In this document: positions 44,573 through 53,168 of the stretch, in pieces
How positions within the stretch are numbered: position 1 is the stretch's first letter
Layout: every line of letters starts with the position of its first letter
DNA from: Rhizobium leguminosarum
GTDB taxonomy: Bacteria; Pseudomonadota; Alphaproteobacteria; Rhizobiales; Rhizobiaceae
Assembly: GCF_001679785.1 (NCBI RefSeq)
Contig: NZ_CP016286.1
Coordinates: forward strand, 682,001 to 746,000
DNA: 64,000 nucleotides
Reading direction: 5' to 3'
Program-made: the position numbers and the translations under genes
Notes under the pieces: model-generated
Told to the model about the DNA's origin: nothing
Seen by the model: the letters and a program-made list of their open reading frames with translations, nothing else
Databases searched by the model: none

Positions 44573-46711
44573 ATGAACATTGCGACCCCCATCCACGCCA
44601 AATCAGAAAAGCCGGACAACAGGGTGGGCCACACGGCCTGTCCGCATGACTGTCCCTCCACCTGCGCGCTGGAGGTCGAGATATCGGAGGATGGTCGCAT
44701 CGGCCGTGTACGCGGCGCGAACGACCATTCCTACACGTCGGGTGTCATCTGCGCCAAGGTCGCCCGTTACGCCGAGCGGCTCTACCATCCCGATCGCCTG
44801 ATGCATCCCCTACGCCGCGCCGGCGCCAAAGGGGCAGGGCAGTGGCAGCAGATTTCCTGGGACGATGCGCTGGATGAGATCGCCGAAGCCTTTGTGAAGT
44901 CCGAGGCAAGAGACGGCAGCGAGGCGATCTGGCCGTATTTTTACGCGGGCACCATGGGCTGGGTGCAGCGCGATTCCATCGATCGCCTGCGTCATGCCAA
45001 GCGTTACTCCGGTTTCTTCTCCTCGATCTGCACCAACCCGGCCTGGACCGGCTTTACCATGGCGACCGGCACGCTGCGCGGTCCCGATCCGCGCGAGATG
45101 GGCCGCACCGATTGCGTCGTCATCTGGGGCACCAATGCGGTGTCGACGCAGGTCAATGTGATGACGCACGCCATCAAGTCGCGCAAGGAGCGCGGCGCGA
45201 AGATCGTCGTCGTCGACATTTACGACAATCCGACGATGAAGCAGGCCGACATGGCGCTGATCGTCAGGCCCGGCACCGATGCCGCACTCGCCTGCGCCGT
45301 CATGCACATCGCCTTCCGCGACGGTTACGCCGACAGCGAATATATGGCGAGATATGCCGACGATCCCGCCGGTCTCGAAGCGCATCTGAAAACCAAGACG
45401 CCGCAATGGGCTGCTGCCATCACCGGCCTGTCCGTCGAGGAGATAGAAGCCTTCGCCAGCCTCGTCGGCACGACGAAGAAGACCTTCTTCCGCCTGGGCT
45501 ATGGCTTTACCCGCCAGCGCAACGGTGCAGTCGCCATGCACGCGGCCGCCTCGATCGCCACCGTTCTCGGCTCCTGGCAATATGAGGGCGGGGGCGCCTT
45601 CCATTCGAACAGCGATATTTTCCGCATGAACAGCGCCGAACTGACCGGCCGGTCGATGAAGGATGTCGATATCCGCATGCTCGATCAGTCGCAGATCGGC
45701 CGCGTGCTGACCGGCGATGCCGTGGCACTGCGCCACCGCGGCCCGGTGACGGCGATGCTGATCCAGAACACCAATCCCGCAAACATCGCCCCCGAGCAGC
45801 GCCTCGTCAGACGCGGCTTTGCCCGTGAGGACCTCTTCGTTGCCGTCCACGAGCAGTTCATGACCGAAACGGCCGAGATCGCCGATATCGTCATTCCCGC
45901 GACGATGTTCGTCGAACATGACGATATCTACCGGGCCGGCGGCCAGAACCATATCCTGCTGGGGCCGAAGCTGGTCGAACCACCGCCAACCGTGCGCACC
46001 AATCTCTTCGTGATCGAGGAACTGGCCAAACGCCTCGGCGTCGCCGATCGCCCCGGCTTCGGCTTCACCGCCCGGGAGATGGTCGACCGCATCCTCGAAT
46101 CGAGCGGCCTGCCGGGCTACGACCATTTCCTCGAACACAAATGGTTCGATCGCCAGCCTGCTTTCGAGGAAGCGCATTACCTGAACGGCTTTGCCCATCC
46201 GGATGGCAAGTTCCATTTCCGCCCGGACTGGATCAATCAGCCGGCGCCGAACAAACCACCGGCCGCGATCGGCGCGCTCGGTCCGCACGCCGCGCTACCG
46301 GCCTTTCCCGATCAGGTCGATGTCATCGAAGTCGCCGATCCCGAGCATCCCTTCCGCCTCGCCACGTCGCCGGCGCGCAACTTCCTGAATTCGAGCTTCT
46401 CCGAGACCAAGACCTCACGCCAGAAAGAAGGCCGCCCCGAGGTGATGATCAATCCGGCCGACGCCGAAGCCAACGGCATCGCCCACGGCGATCTTGTCCG
46501 CATCGGCAACAGCCGCGGCGATCTGCGCATCCACGCCCGCATCACCACCGAAGTGAAATCCGGCGTGCTGATTGCCGAGGGGCTCTGGCCGAACAAGGCG
46601 CATGTCGACGGCGAGGGCATCAACGTCTTGACCGGCGCCGACCCCGTCGCGCCTTATGGCGGGGCGGCCGTGCACGACAACAAGGTCTGGCTTCGCAGGG
46701 ACGCAGCATGA
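44573..46711 (+). CDS. Molybdopterin-dependent oxidoreductase with one 4Fe-4S cluster
   Basis: 712 residues from ATG 44573. The N-terminal cluster is bound by Cys 23, 27, 31 and 60 (CPHDCPSTC ... GVICAKV). The following domains match the bis-MGD DMSO-reductase family (GAKIVVVDIYDNPTMKQADM, ADIVIPATMFVEHDD, NGIAHGDLVRIGNS). No Tat signal, so cytoplasmic. The Mo ligand and substrate are not clear. It overlaps a NUDIX gene by four bases (ATGA). It would depend on the moaD/moaE products made from 37 kb. Confidence 0.88.
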   Translation: MNIATPIHAKSEKPDNRVGHTACPHDCPSTCALEVEISEDGRIGRVRGANDHSYTSGVICAKVARYAERLYHPDRLMHPLRRAGAKGAGQWQQISWDDALDEIAEAFVKSEARDGSEAIWPYFYAGTMGWVQRDSIDRLRHAKRYSGFFSSICTNPAWTGFTMATGTLRGPDPREMGRTDCVVIWGTNAVSTQVNVMTHAIKSRKERGAKIVVVDIYDNPTMKQADMALIVRPGTDAALACAVMHIAFRDGYADSEYMARYADDPAGLEAHLKTKTPQWAAAITGLSVEEIEAFASLVGTTKKTFFRLGYGFTRQRNGAVAMHAAASIATVLGSWQYEGGGAFHSNSDIFRMNSAELTGRSMKDVDIRMLDQSQIGRVLTGDAVALRHRGPVTAMLIQNTNPANIAPEQRLVRRGFAREDLFVAVHEQFMTETAEIADIVIPATMFVEHDDIYRAGGQNHILLGPKLVEPPPTVRTNLFVIEELAKRLGVADRPGFGFTAREMVDRILESSGLPGYDHFLEHKWFDRQPAFEEAHYLNGFAHPDGKFHFRPDWINQPAPNKPPAAIGALGPHAALPAFPDQVDVIEVADPEHPFRLATSPARNFLNSSFSETKTSRQKEGRPEVMINPADAEANGIAHGDLVRIGNSRGDLRIHARITTEVKSGVLIAEGLWPNKAHVDGEGINVLTGADPVAPYGGAAVHDNKVWLRRDAA

Positions 46712-47298
46712 TGCAGCCGAAATCACGCGTGAAGATCGCCGGCGAGGAGACGCTGTCGAATGGGTGGACGCGGCTGAGCAGCTATCTCCTCGACTATATC
46801 GACCGCAAGGGCGCGACCCATCGGTTGAAGCGGGAAGTCTACCACCGCACGCCGGCCGCCTGCATCCTGCTTTATGATCCGAAGCGCGACCTCGTCGTTC
46901 TCGTCCGCCAGTTCCGCCTCCCTGTTCATCTCAACGGCGATCCCGCCTGGATGATCGAGGTGCCGGCCGGTCTTCTCGATGACGACCATCCCGAAGCGGC
47001 GATCCGTCGCGAGGCGATGGAGGAGACCGGATACCACCTGCGCGATGCGCGCTTCCTGTTCAAATCCTATACTTCGCCGGGTGCCGTCACCGAGGTCGTG
47101 CATTTCTTCGCAGCCCTCATCGACACCGCCGATCGTGTCGCCGAAGGCGGCGGCCTGGACGAGGAACACGAGGATATCGAAGTTCTCGAGATCCCGCTCG
47201 ACGAGGCGGCGGCGATGATCGAAACCGGCGAAATCTTCGACGCCAAGACGATCGTGCTTCTGCAATGGGCGCGGTTGAACAGGGGAACGCTTTTCTAA
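46708..47298 (+). CDS. NUDIX hydrolase (NudK/ADP-sugar pyrophosphatase-like)
   Basis: 196 residues. NUDIX box GLLDDDHPEAAIRREAMEETGY has the REAMEETG core; the box is one residue shorter than the usual 23 and has Asp in place of the first Glu. The flanking EVPAGLL and FKSYTSPGAVTEVVHFF resemble NudK/NudF enzymes that split GDP-mannose or ADP-ribose. It begins inside the stop of the molybdopterin gene (ATGA), so the two are coupled. Its stop overlaps the stop of the convergent VapC gene by four bases. Confidence 0.9.
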   Translation: MMQPKSRVKIAGEETLSNGWTRLSSYLLDYIDRKGATHRLKREVYHRTPAACILLYDPKRDLVVLVRQFRLPVHLNGDPAWMIEVPAGLLDDDHPEAAIRREAMEETGYHLRDARFLFKSYTSPGAVTEVVHFFAALIDTADRVAEGGGLDEEHEDIEVLEIPLDEAAAMIETGEIFDAKTIVLLQWARLNRGTLF

Positions 47299-47699
47299 CC
47301 CAGAGCGAAGGCGAGATTTTCCGCTAACGCGGCACGTTCCAGTCTGGCGTCCAGCGTCGCAGGCGATACGTTCTCTGCGACCGCAAGCGCCAGATAAGCG
47401 GCGTCATAGGCCGATAGCTGATATTTTCCGGCAAGTCGTAAGATCGGAAGATGGTCTTCGCTTGAGACAGTGCGCAGCGGCAGGCTGGTGAGTCGCATGA
47501 GACAAGCGAGCACATCCTCGTTGGAGATGCGTTTCCGCCGTTCCGCGGTCAACAGGATGTTGCGCATCTCATGCCAGAAGAGATCGGGCACCAAGGCGTC
47601 TTCCGTTTCGAGAAACGACAAGGCTTCTTCGGCCGTCCGGCTTTCCTCATCGGCAAGCAACCAAGCCGCCGCAACCGAAGCATCAACCACGAACGGCAT
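47295..47699 (-). CDS. VapC-type PIN-domain toxin
   Basis: 134-residue PIN-domain ribonuclease. Acidic residues typical of the active site are visible in VVDASVAAAWLL, WHEMRNIL and YDAAYLALAVAE. The start overlaps the antitoxin stop (ATGA), the usual toxin-antitoxin arrangement with antitoxin first. The stop overlaps the NUDIX stop on the other strand by four bases. Confidence 0.9.
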   Translation of the reverse strand: MPFVVDASVAAAWLLADEESRTAEEALSFLETEDALVPDLFWHEMRNILLTAERRKRISNEDVLACLMRLTSLPLRTVSSEDHLPILRLAGKYQLSAYDAAYLALAVAENVSPATLDARLERAALAENLAFALG

Positions 47700-47938
47700 C
47701 AGCGCTGGCCTTCGCGCCGCCAGGCTTGAATTTCAGCCGCGGTTGCTCCGGCGCGTTCTGCCCGTTCGCTGCGGAGTGCGCGGATGGCGTCGAGCCTCTG
47801 GCGACGGTCATCGATCTTGATCATGCGGGCGACCGCGTTGTTGCCGCGTGAGATCACCACATCTTCGCCTGCTTCCACCTTTGTCAGAAGCTCCGAGAGA
47901 TGCGTTTTTGCCTCTGCCACTTTCACTTTGATCGTCAT
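47699..47938 (-). CDS. Phd/YefM-type antitoxin
   Basis: 79-residue antitoxin with the Phd N-terminal DNA-binding pattern (VKVAEAKTHLSELLTKVEAGEDVVISRGNNAVARMI) and a C-terminal toxin-binding tail. ATG 47938 is preferred to GTG 47944. Its pairing with a VapC PIN toxin makes it a standard type II module; such antitoxins repress their own promoter, probably in the 180 bp gap upstream. Confidence 0.87.
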   Translation of the reverse strand: MTIKVKVAEAKTHLSELLTKVEAGEDVVISRGNNAVARMIKIDDRRQRLDAIRALRSERAERAGATAAEIQAWRREGQR

Positions 47939-48118
47939 AGCCACCGTCCACTTTGTCTCTAATGTAATGTCATGTCAAAACTTGGTCAACTGATTGGTCA
48001 AGTATGGCAAAGCAAGAACGGAAAGGGTAAGAAGTTTGGAAGTTCTTCATGCAGTTGTCACGAAGCAGTTCTATGCGCTGCGGTTTATCAATCATCGGAT
48101 GCGGTCAGGAGACAGCCC

Positions 48119-49288
48119 ATGTGGCTCAGCAATTTCACCCTCGTTCTCCCAAACGAGGTGGTGAGTGAAGGTTCCGTGCGAGTTGAGGGTGGCGCCATCG
48201 CCGAGATCAGGCCGGAGCCGGTCGACGGTGCTGCCATCGATGGCGGCGGGCGGCTGCTGATGCCGGGCTTTGTTGATCTCCACGGCGATATGATCGAGCG
48301 CGAGATTGCCCCGCGGCCGAACGCGACGATGCCGATCGATTTCGGCATCCACGAACTCGACAAGAAGCTTGCCGCTGCCGGTGTCACGACGGCGTTTGCA
48401 GCCGTCTCCTTCGCGACCGAAAGCGTCTACGGCCACGTCCGCTCGCTGGAGACGACATCGGCGGTGATCGAAGGCATCAACCGCCTGCGTGACGATCTCT
48501 TGATCGACCACCGCGTCCACGCTCGTTACGAAATCACCAATGTCGGTGCAGCCCCGGCACTCGAGCGCCTGCTGAATGCCGATCAGATCGACATGGTTTC
48601 GCTCACCGACCACACGCCGGGCCAGGGCCAGTACAACAACCTGCAGAGCTACATCCTCAGCATTTCCGAGCGCCGCGCCGTCTCCGAAGAGATGGCGGCG
48701 GAGATCGTCGCCAAGCGCATCGCCATGCGCAGCAATCCTGACATCGAGGCCAAGCTGAAGGAGATCGTCGCGCTGTCGCTAAAGCACAAACTGTCGCTTG
48801 CCTCGCATGACGATGACAGCGTCGAAAAAGTCGCGGAGATGCACGATCTCGGCGTCACCATCAGCGAGTTTCCGGTCACCGCACCTGCGGCGGAGGAGGC
48901 GCGCCGTCGCGGCCTCTGGACGTTGATGGGCGCGCCGAACGCGCTGCGCGGCCAGTCCATGTCGGGTAATCTCAGCGCGCTCGATGCCGCAAGGGCCGGA
49001 CTGCTGAGCATCATCGCCGCCGATTATCATCCGGCTGCCTTCGTGCCTGGCATCTTCAAGCTTGCCGAAATGGTGGAAGGCGGCCTGCCGGCAGCCGTTG
49101 CCATGGCAACCGGCAATGCGGCCCGCTCGGCCGGCCTGTCGGATCGCGGCGAGATTGCCATCGGCCAGCGCGCCGATCTGGTCGTGGTCGAGCCGGGTGA
49201 TATCAATCGCATCCGCGCCACCTTCCGCGCCGGCCGCTTCGTCTACAGCGACGGCACGCTGCATCCTTTGCAAGCCCTCGCGGCTTAA
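48119..49288 (+). CDS. phnM: Alpha-D-ribose 1-methylphosphonate 5-triphosphate diphosphatase
   Basis: 389-residue amidohydrolase of the carbon-phosphorus lyase pathway. Metal-binding motif GFVDLHGDMIEREIAPRP at residues 50-67, then DDLLIDHRVHARYEI, SLTDHTPGQGQY, SLASHDDDS and a closing metallo-dependent hydrolase segment. ATG 48119 follows CAGGAGACAGCCC. No other phn gene is nearby. Confidence 0.93.
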   Translation: MWLSNFTLVLPNEVVSEGSVRVEGGAIAEIRPEPVDGAAIDGGGRLLMPGFVDLHGDMIEREIAPRPNATMPIDFGIHELDKKLAAAGVTTAFAAVSFATESVYGHVRSLETTSAVIEGINRLRDDLLIDHRVHARYEITNVGAAPALERLLNADQIDMVSLTDHTPGQGQYNNLQSYILSISERRAVSEEMAAEIVAKRIAMRSNPDIEAKLKEIVALSLKHKLSLASHDDDSVEKVAEMHDLGVTISEFPVTAPAAEEARRRGLWTLMGAPNALRGQSMSGNLSALDAARAGLLSIIAADYHPAAFVPGIFKLAEMVEGGLPAAVAMATGNAARSAGLSDRGEIAIGQRADLVVVEPGDINRIRATFRAGRFVYSDGTLHPLQALAA

Positions 49289-49956
49289 GCGCGGTCGCCG
49301 ATCAGGGAGATGAGCTGAGCTTTGGGTGCTGCGGTCGAGGCCTCAGCACCGACGGCCCTGCCGCCTTCCATCGTCACACGGCCTTCGGCAAACAGCCGCA
49401 GCGCTTGCGGATAGATCTGGTGTTCGACGGTGAGCACACGGGCGGCAAGGCTTTCGGCCGTGTCGCCGGAAAGAACCGGTACGGCCGCCTGGCCGATCAC
49501 CGGCCCCTCATCCATGCCTTCGGTGACGAAATGCACCGTGCAGCCGGCGATCCGCATACCGGCATCGATTGCCCGCTGATGTGTATGCAGGCCAGGAAAC
49601 AGCGGCAGCAGGGAAGGGTGGATGTTGAGCATCCGGCCTTCGTAACGCTGGATGAAGGTCGCCGTCAGCAGTCGCATATAGCCTGCCAGGCAGAGAATGT
49701 CGGGTGAAAGCTCATCGAGCGCCGAAAAGATCGCCGCTTCGTGCGCGTCCTTGCTGGCATAGTCCTTGCGGGGAAAAGCGAAGGTGGCAATGCCTTCGGC
49801 GGCTGCCTTTGCAAGCCCGCCGGCATCCGCCTTGTCGGAGATGACGCCGACGATCTCGGCCGGGTAGTCGGTTGCCTTCGCCGCCGCAACCAGCGCCATC
49901 ATGTTGGAGCCGCTGCCTGATATGAAGACGACGACGCGTTTGCGCGGCGTGCTCAT
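49285..49956 (-). CDS. purN: Phosphoribosylglycinamide formyltransferase
   Basis: Folate-dependent GAR transformylase of purine synthesis. 223 residues: phosphate loop [12 protein letters not shown], the catalytic [20 protein letters not shown], and the Asp in [16 protein letters not shown] overlaps the purM stop (ATGA). Its stop overlaps that of phnM on the other strand by four bases. Confidence 0.97.
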   Translation of the reverse strand: MSTPRKRVVVFISGSGSNMMALVAAAKATDYPAEIVGVISDKADAGGLAKAAAEGIATFAFPRKDYASKDAHEAAIFSALDELSPDILCLAGYMRLLTATFIQRYEGRMLNIHPSLLPLFPGLHTHQRAIDAGMRIAGCTVHFVTEGMDEGPVIGQAAVPVLSGDTAESLAARVLTVEHQIYPQALRLFAEGRVTMEGGRAVGAEASTAAPKAQLISLIGDRA

Positions 49957-51026
49957 AGGGCAAGCGTGCCCTTGTAGACCGTGCCGGCAGCGCCCTCGTC
50001 GCGGGCGATCATGCGGCCGAGCGTGATCACAGTCTCGCCCTCGGATTCAAGTGCGGCGGAAACCGCCGCAACATTCTCACCGGCGACGACGGCGATCATG
50101 CCGACGCCGCAGTTGAAGGTGCGCAGCATTTCCTTAGGCTCGACGCCGCCGGTCTTGGCGAGCCATGAAAACACCGGCGGCACCTTAACGGCGGCCAGAT
50201 CGATCTCGGCCGCCAGATGCTTCGGCAGGACGCGCGGAATATTTTCCGGGAAGCCGCCGCCGGTGATGTGCGCCAGCGCCTTGATGGCGCCGGTCTCGCG
50301 GATCGCCTTCAGGAGCGGCTTCACATAGATCCGGGTCGGCTCGAGCAGGGCTTCGCCAAGCTTCTTATCTTCGGCAAACGGCGCCGGCGCATCCCAATCG
50401 AGGCCGGACAATTCGACGATCTTGCGCACCAGCGAGAAGCCGTTGGAATGGACGCCGGAGGAGGCGAGGCCGAGGATCACGTCACCCTCGGCAATATCGC
50501 CTGATGGCAGGAGCTTACCGCGTTCGGCAGCACCGACGGCAAAACCCGCGAGGTCGTAGTCGCCGGAGGAATACATGCCGGGCATTTCGGCCGTCTCGCC
50601 GCCGATCAGCGCGCAGCCGGCCTCACGGCAGCCGGCGGCAATGCCGCCGACGATGGCCGCGCCCTGGTCGGGGTCGAGCTTGCCGGTCGCGAAATAATCG
50701 AGGAAGAACAGCGGCTCGGCGCCTTGTACCACGAGATCGTTGACGCACATGGCGACGAGGTCGATGCCGACGGTGTCGTGATAGTCGGCATCGATCGCGA
50801 TCTTCAGCTTGGTGCCGACGCCGTCATTGGCAGCGACGAGAACCGGATCGGTAAAGCCTGCCGCCTTGAGGTCGAAAAGCCCGCCGAAGCCGCCGATCTC
50901 GCCGTCGGCGCCGGGACGGCGGGTCGAGCGCACCGCCGGCTTGATCTTCTCGACGAGGAGGTTGCCGGCATCGATGTCGACGCCCGCATCGCTATATGTC
51001 AGGCCGTTTTTCCCAGACTGGCTCAT
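49953..51026 (-). CDS. purM: Phosphoribosylformylglycinamidine cyclo-ligase (AIR synthetase)
   Basis: ATP-dependent ring-closing enzyme giving aminoimidazole ribotide. 357 residues: [47 protein letters not shown] and [14 protein letters not shown] are PurM motifs. ATG 51026. purM-purN is a common operon, here coupled by a four-base overlap. Divergent from the PerM-like gene. Confidence 0.97.
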   Translation of the reverse strand: MSQSGKNGLTYSDAGVDIDAGNLLVEKIKPAVRSTRRPGADGEIGGFGGLFDLKAAGFTDPVLVAANDGVGTKLKIAIDADYHDTVGIDLVAMCVNDLVVQGAEPLFFLDYFATGKLDPDQGAAIVGGIAAGCREAGCALIGGETAEMPGMYSSGDYDLAGFAVGAAERGKLLPSGDIAEGDVILGLASSGVHSNGFSLVRKIVELSGLDWDAPAPFAEDKKLGEALLEPTRIYVKPLLKAIRETGAIKALAHITGGGFPENIPRVLPKHLAAEIDLAAVKVPPVFSWLAKTGGVEPKEMLRTFNCGVGMIAVVAGENVAAVSAALESEGETVITLGRMIARDEGAAGTVYKGTLAL

Positions 51027-51271
51027 GCTGGTCTCCGATGGCTATTTCAGGCGGCAAACGTGCCGCGTCATCTGCCGGTCGCAATTGCATGACAGGGGCT
51101 TTTATGCAAGCGCTGCATGGCGAAAGCCCCCAATTTCCCGCGTCTTCTTCCGGCCTTTCCGGGATTTGGCGCGACAGGGTTGACCATCTTTGCGCCTGCA
51201 TCCTATGTGCTCAATGGCCGCTTCGGATCGGATGCGGCGTCAGACGGCGACGAGCGATCAGCGGGGAAGCA

Positions 51272-52396
51272 ATGCCACAGCAAGTCAGCGGCAACAGTCT
51301 CAAACGTCAGATTTTCTTCTGGCTGGTGGTTCTCGTCTTCTTCATCGTCTTTCTCTACGTCTTCAGCTCGATCCTGCTGCCCTTCGTCGCCGGCATGGCG
51401 ATCGCCTATTTCCTCGATCCGGTGGCAGACAGGTTGCAGCGGCTGGGACTGAGCCGCATGATGGCGACCATCGGCATTCTCGTCGCTTTCGTGATCGTCT
51501 TCGCGCTGGCGCTGATGATCCTCATTCCGGTGCTGATCAGCCAGTTCAACGATTTCGCTCAACGTCTGCCGGGTTATATCAGCCAATTACAGCAGTTCAT
51601 CACGCAGGCGCAGAATTCGCTGCTGCCGGACTGGGTTGAGAACCAAGTGGGCACGATCAAGGACAATCTCTCAGGCATCCTGTCGGAGGGCATGGGCTTC
51701 CTCACCGGGCTCTTTGCGCAGATCTGGAATTCAGGCAAGGCGATCGTCGACGTCATATCGCTGCTCGTCGTCACCCCCGTCGTTGCCTTTTACATCCTGC
51801 TTGATTGGGACCGCATGGTTGCCAAGGTCGATCAGTGGATCCCGCGCGATTATGTCAGCGATGTCCGCCAGATCGCCAAGGAGATCGACCAGGCAATCGC
51901 CGGTTTCATCCGCGGCCAGGGTTCGCTCTGCCTGATCCTCGGCATTTATTATGCCGTCGGCCTCTCTCTCGTGGGACTGAATTTCGGCCTGCTGATCGGC
52001 CTCTTCGCCGGCATGATCAGCTTCATTCCCTATGTCGGCTCGATGGTTGGTCTCGTGCTGGCGGTCGGCGTCGCGCTTGTGCAGTTCTGGCCGGATTATC
52101 CGTGGATCGGCCTGGTGCTCGTCGTCTTCTTCAGCGGTCAGTTCCTCGAAGGTAACATTCTGCAGCCGAAGCTCGTCGGCTCCAGCGTCGGCCTGCATCC
52201 GGTCTGGCTGATGTTCGCGCTCTTTGCCTTCGGCGCGCTCTTCGGTTTCGTCGGGCTTCTGGTCGCCGTGCCGGCGGCGGCGGCCGTCGGCGTCCTTGTT
52301 CGTTTCGCACTTTCACGCTACCTTCAGAGCGATCTTTATTTTGGCGGGTCGCCGAGTGGCAGTGCCCGGAAGACGAAATCAGTTCCCAATGAATGA
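51272..52396 (+). CDS. AI-2E/PerM family transporter
   Basis: 374-residue membrane protein of the AI-2E exporter (PerM/YdbI) family. N-terminal helices (FFWLVVLVFFIVFLYVF), then LLPFVAGMAIAYFLDPVADRL, a soluble insertion, and the conserved end segment GPxGLIGGMLAV-like LLIGLFAGMISFIPYVGSMVG and FLEGNILQPKLVGSSVGLHPV. ATG 51272 has GGGGAAGC upstream; the open frame before it is not coding. The hda-like gene starts within its last codons, a PerM-Hda arrangement seen in other proteobacteria. Confidence 0.9.
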   Translation: MPQQVSGNSLKRQIFFWLVVLVFFIVFLYVFSSILLPFVAGMAIAYFLDPVADRLQRLGLSRMMATIGILVAFVIVFALALMILIPVLISQFNDFAQRLPGYISQLQQFITQAQNSLLPDWVENQVGTIKDNLSGILSEGMGFLTGLFAQIWNSGKAIVDVISLLVVTPVVAFYILLDWDRMVAKVDQWIPRDYVSDVRQIAKEIDQAIAGFIRGQGSLCLILGIYYAVGLSLVGLNFGLLIGLFAGMISFIPYVGSMVGLVLAVGVALVQFWPDYPWIGLVLVVFFSGQFLEGNILQPKLVGSSVGLHPVWLMFALFAFGALFGFVGLLVAVPAAAAVGVLVRFALSRYLQSDLYFGGSPSGSARKTKSVPNE

Positions 52397-53102
52397 CGTG
52401 AAAAACGCTGATCCGAAGCGCAAGGCCGGAGAGCAGCTGCCGCTGGTCTTCTCGCACGATGCAGCAAGCGGGCGCGACGACCTCCTGATCTCGGAGCGGC
52501 TCGCCGCCGCCGTTTCGATCGTCGATGCCTGGCCGGCATGGCCATCGCCGGTGGTCGTGCTCGCCGGCCCCGTCGGCTCGGGAAAATCGCATCTCGCCCG
52601 CATCTGGCGGGAATTGAGCGGCGCCGTCGACATCCACCCCGAGCCTGGCTCGGACGCGGCGGTTGCCGCTGCCGCCGGCCCGGTGCTGTTCGAGGACGCC
52701 GACCGCCTCGGCTTCGACGACAATGCGCTCTTCCACGTCATCAACAGCGTCCGCGAAAACGGCACCAGCCTGTTGATCACCAGCCGTCTCTGGCCGATGT
52801 CGTGGCCGGTTTTGCTACCCGATCTGCGCTCGCGCCTGAAGGCTGCGACCGTCGTCGAGATCGGCGAACCCGATGAGGCGCTGTTGTCTCAGGTGATCGT
52901 CAAGCTCTTCGCCGACCGGCAGCTTTATATAGATGACAAACTTGTGCTCTATATCGTGAACCGGATGGAGCGGTCGCTGAACGCGGCCCAGACAATCGTC
53001 GAAAGGCTTGACCGGCTGGCCCTGTCGCGGGGCACGAAAATCACCCGGTCTCTTGCTGCCGAAGTATTGAATGAATTGGGAAATTCGGAACCGGCCGATT
53101 GA
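52389..53102 (+). CDS. hdaA: DnaA-homologous regulator (HdaA-like)
   Basis: 237-residue DnaA-like AAA protein; Hda proteins stimulate DnaA-ATP hydrolysis after initiation and so prevent over-initiation. Walker A GPVGSGKSHLA and Walker B-like GPVLFEDADR are visible; N-terminus EQLPLVFSHD recalls the clamp-binding motif (QLPL) that lets Hda bind DnaN. C-terminal ERSLNAAQTIVERLDRLALS is the lid. It overlaps the PerM-like gene stop. A ppk gene follows after 66 bp. Confidence 0.9.
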   Translation: MNDVKNADPKRKAGEQLPLVFSHDAASGRDDLLISERLAAAVSIVDAWPAWPSPVVVLAGPVGSGKSHLARIWRELSGAVDIHPEPGSDAAVAAAAGPVLFEDADRLGFDDNALFHVINSVRENGTSLLITSRLWPMSWPVLLPDLRSRLKAATVVEIGEPDEALLSQVIVKLFADRQLYIDDKLVLYIVNRMERSLNAAQTIVERLDRLALSRGTKITRSLAAEVLNELGNSEPAD

Positions 53103-53128
53103 CTGTCACAGTTCCGTCGTCAAACTGA

Positions 53129-53134
53129 TATAAT
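53129..53134 (+). promoter_or_regulatory. TATAAT box upstream of ppk
   Basis: A perfect -10 hexamer 35 bases before the ppk start. No good -35 lies at 16-18 bases; TTGACT is 24 bases away. Weak support for a promoter. Confidence 0.35.
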
Positions 53135-53168
53135 TGCCTTTGGCGATTGAAAACGGGGTAAGCGGACC

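Noticed and set aside
44810..46288. 492-residue minus-strand open frame
   Set aside because: Antisense to the molybdopterin oxidoreductase, with no family features.
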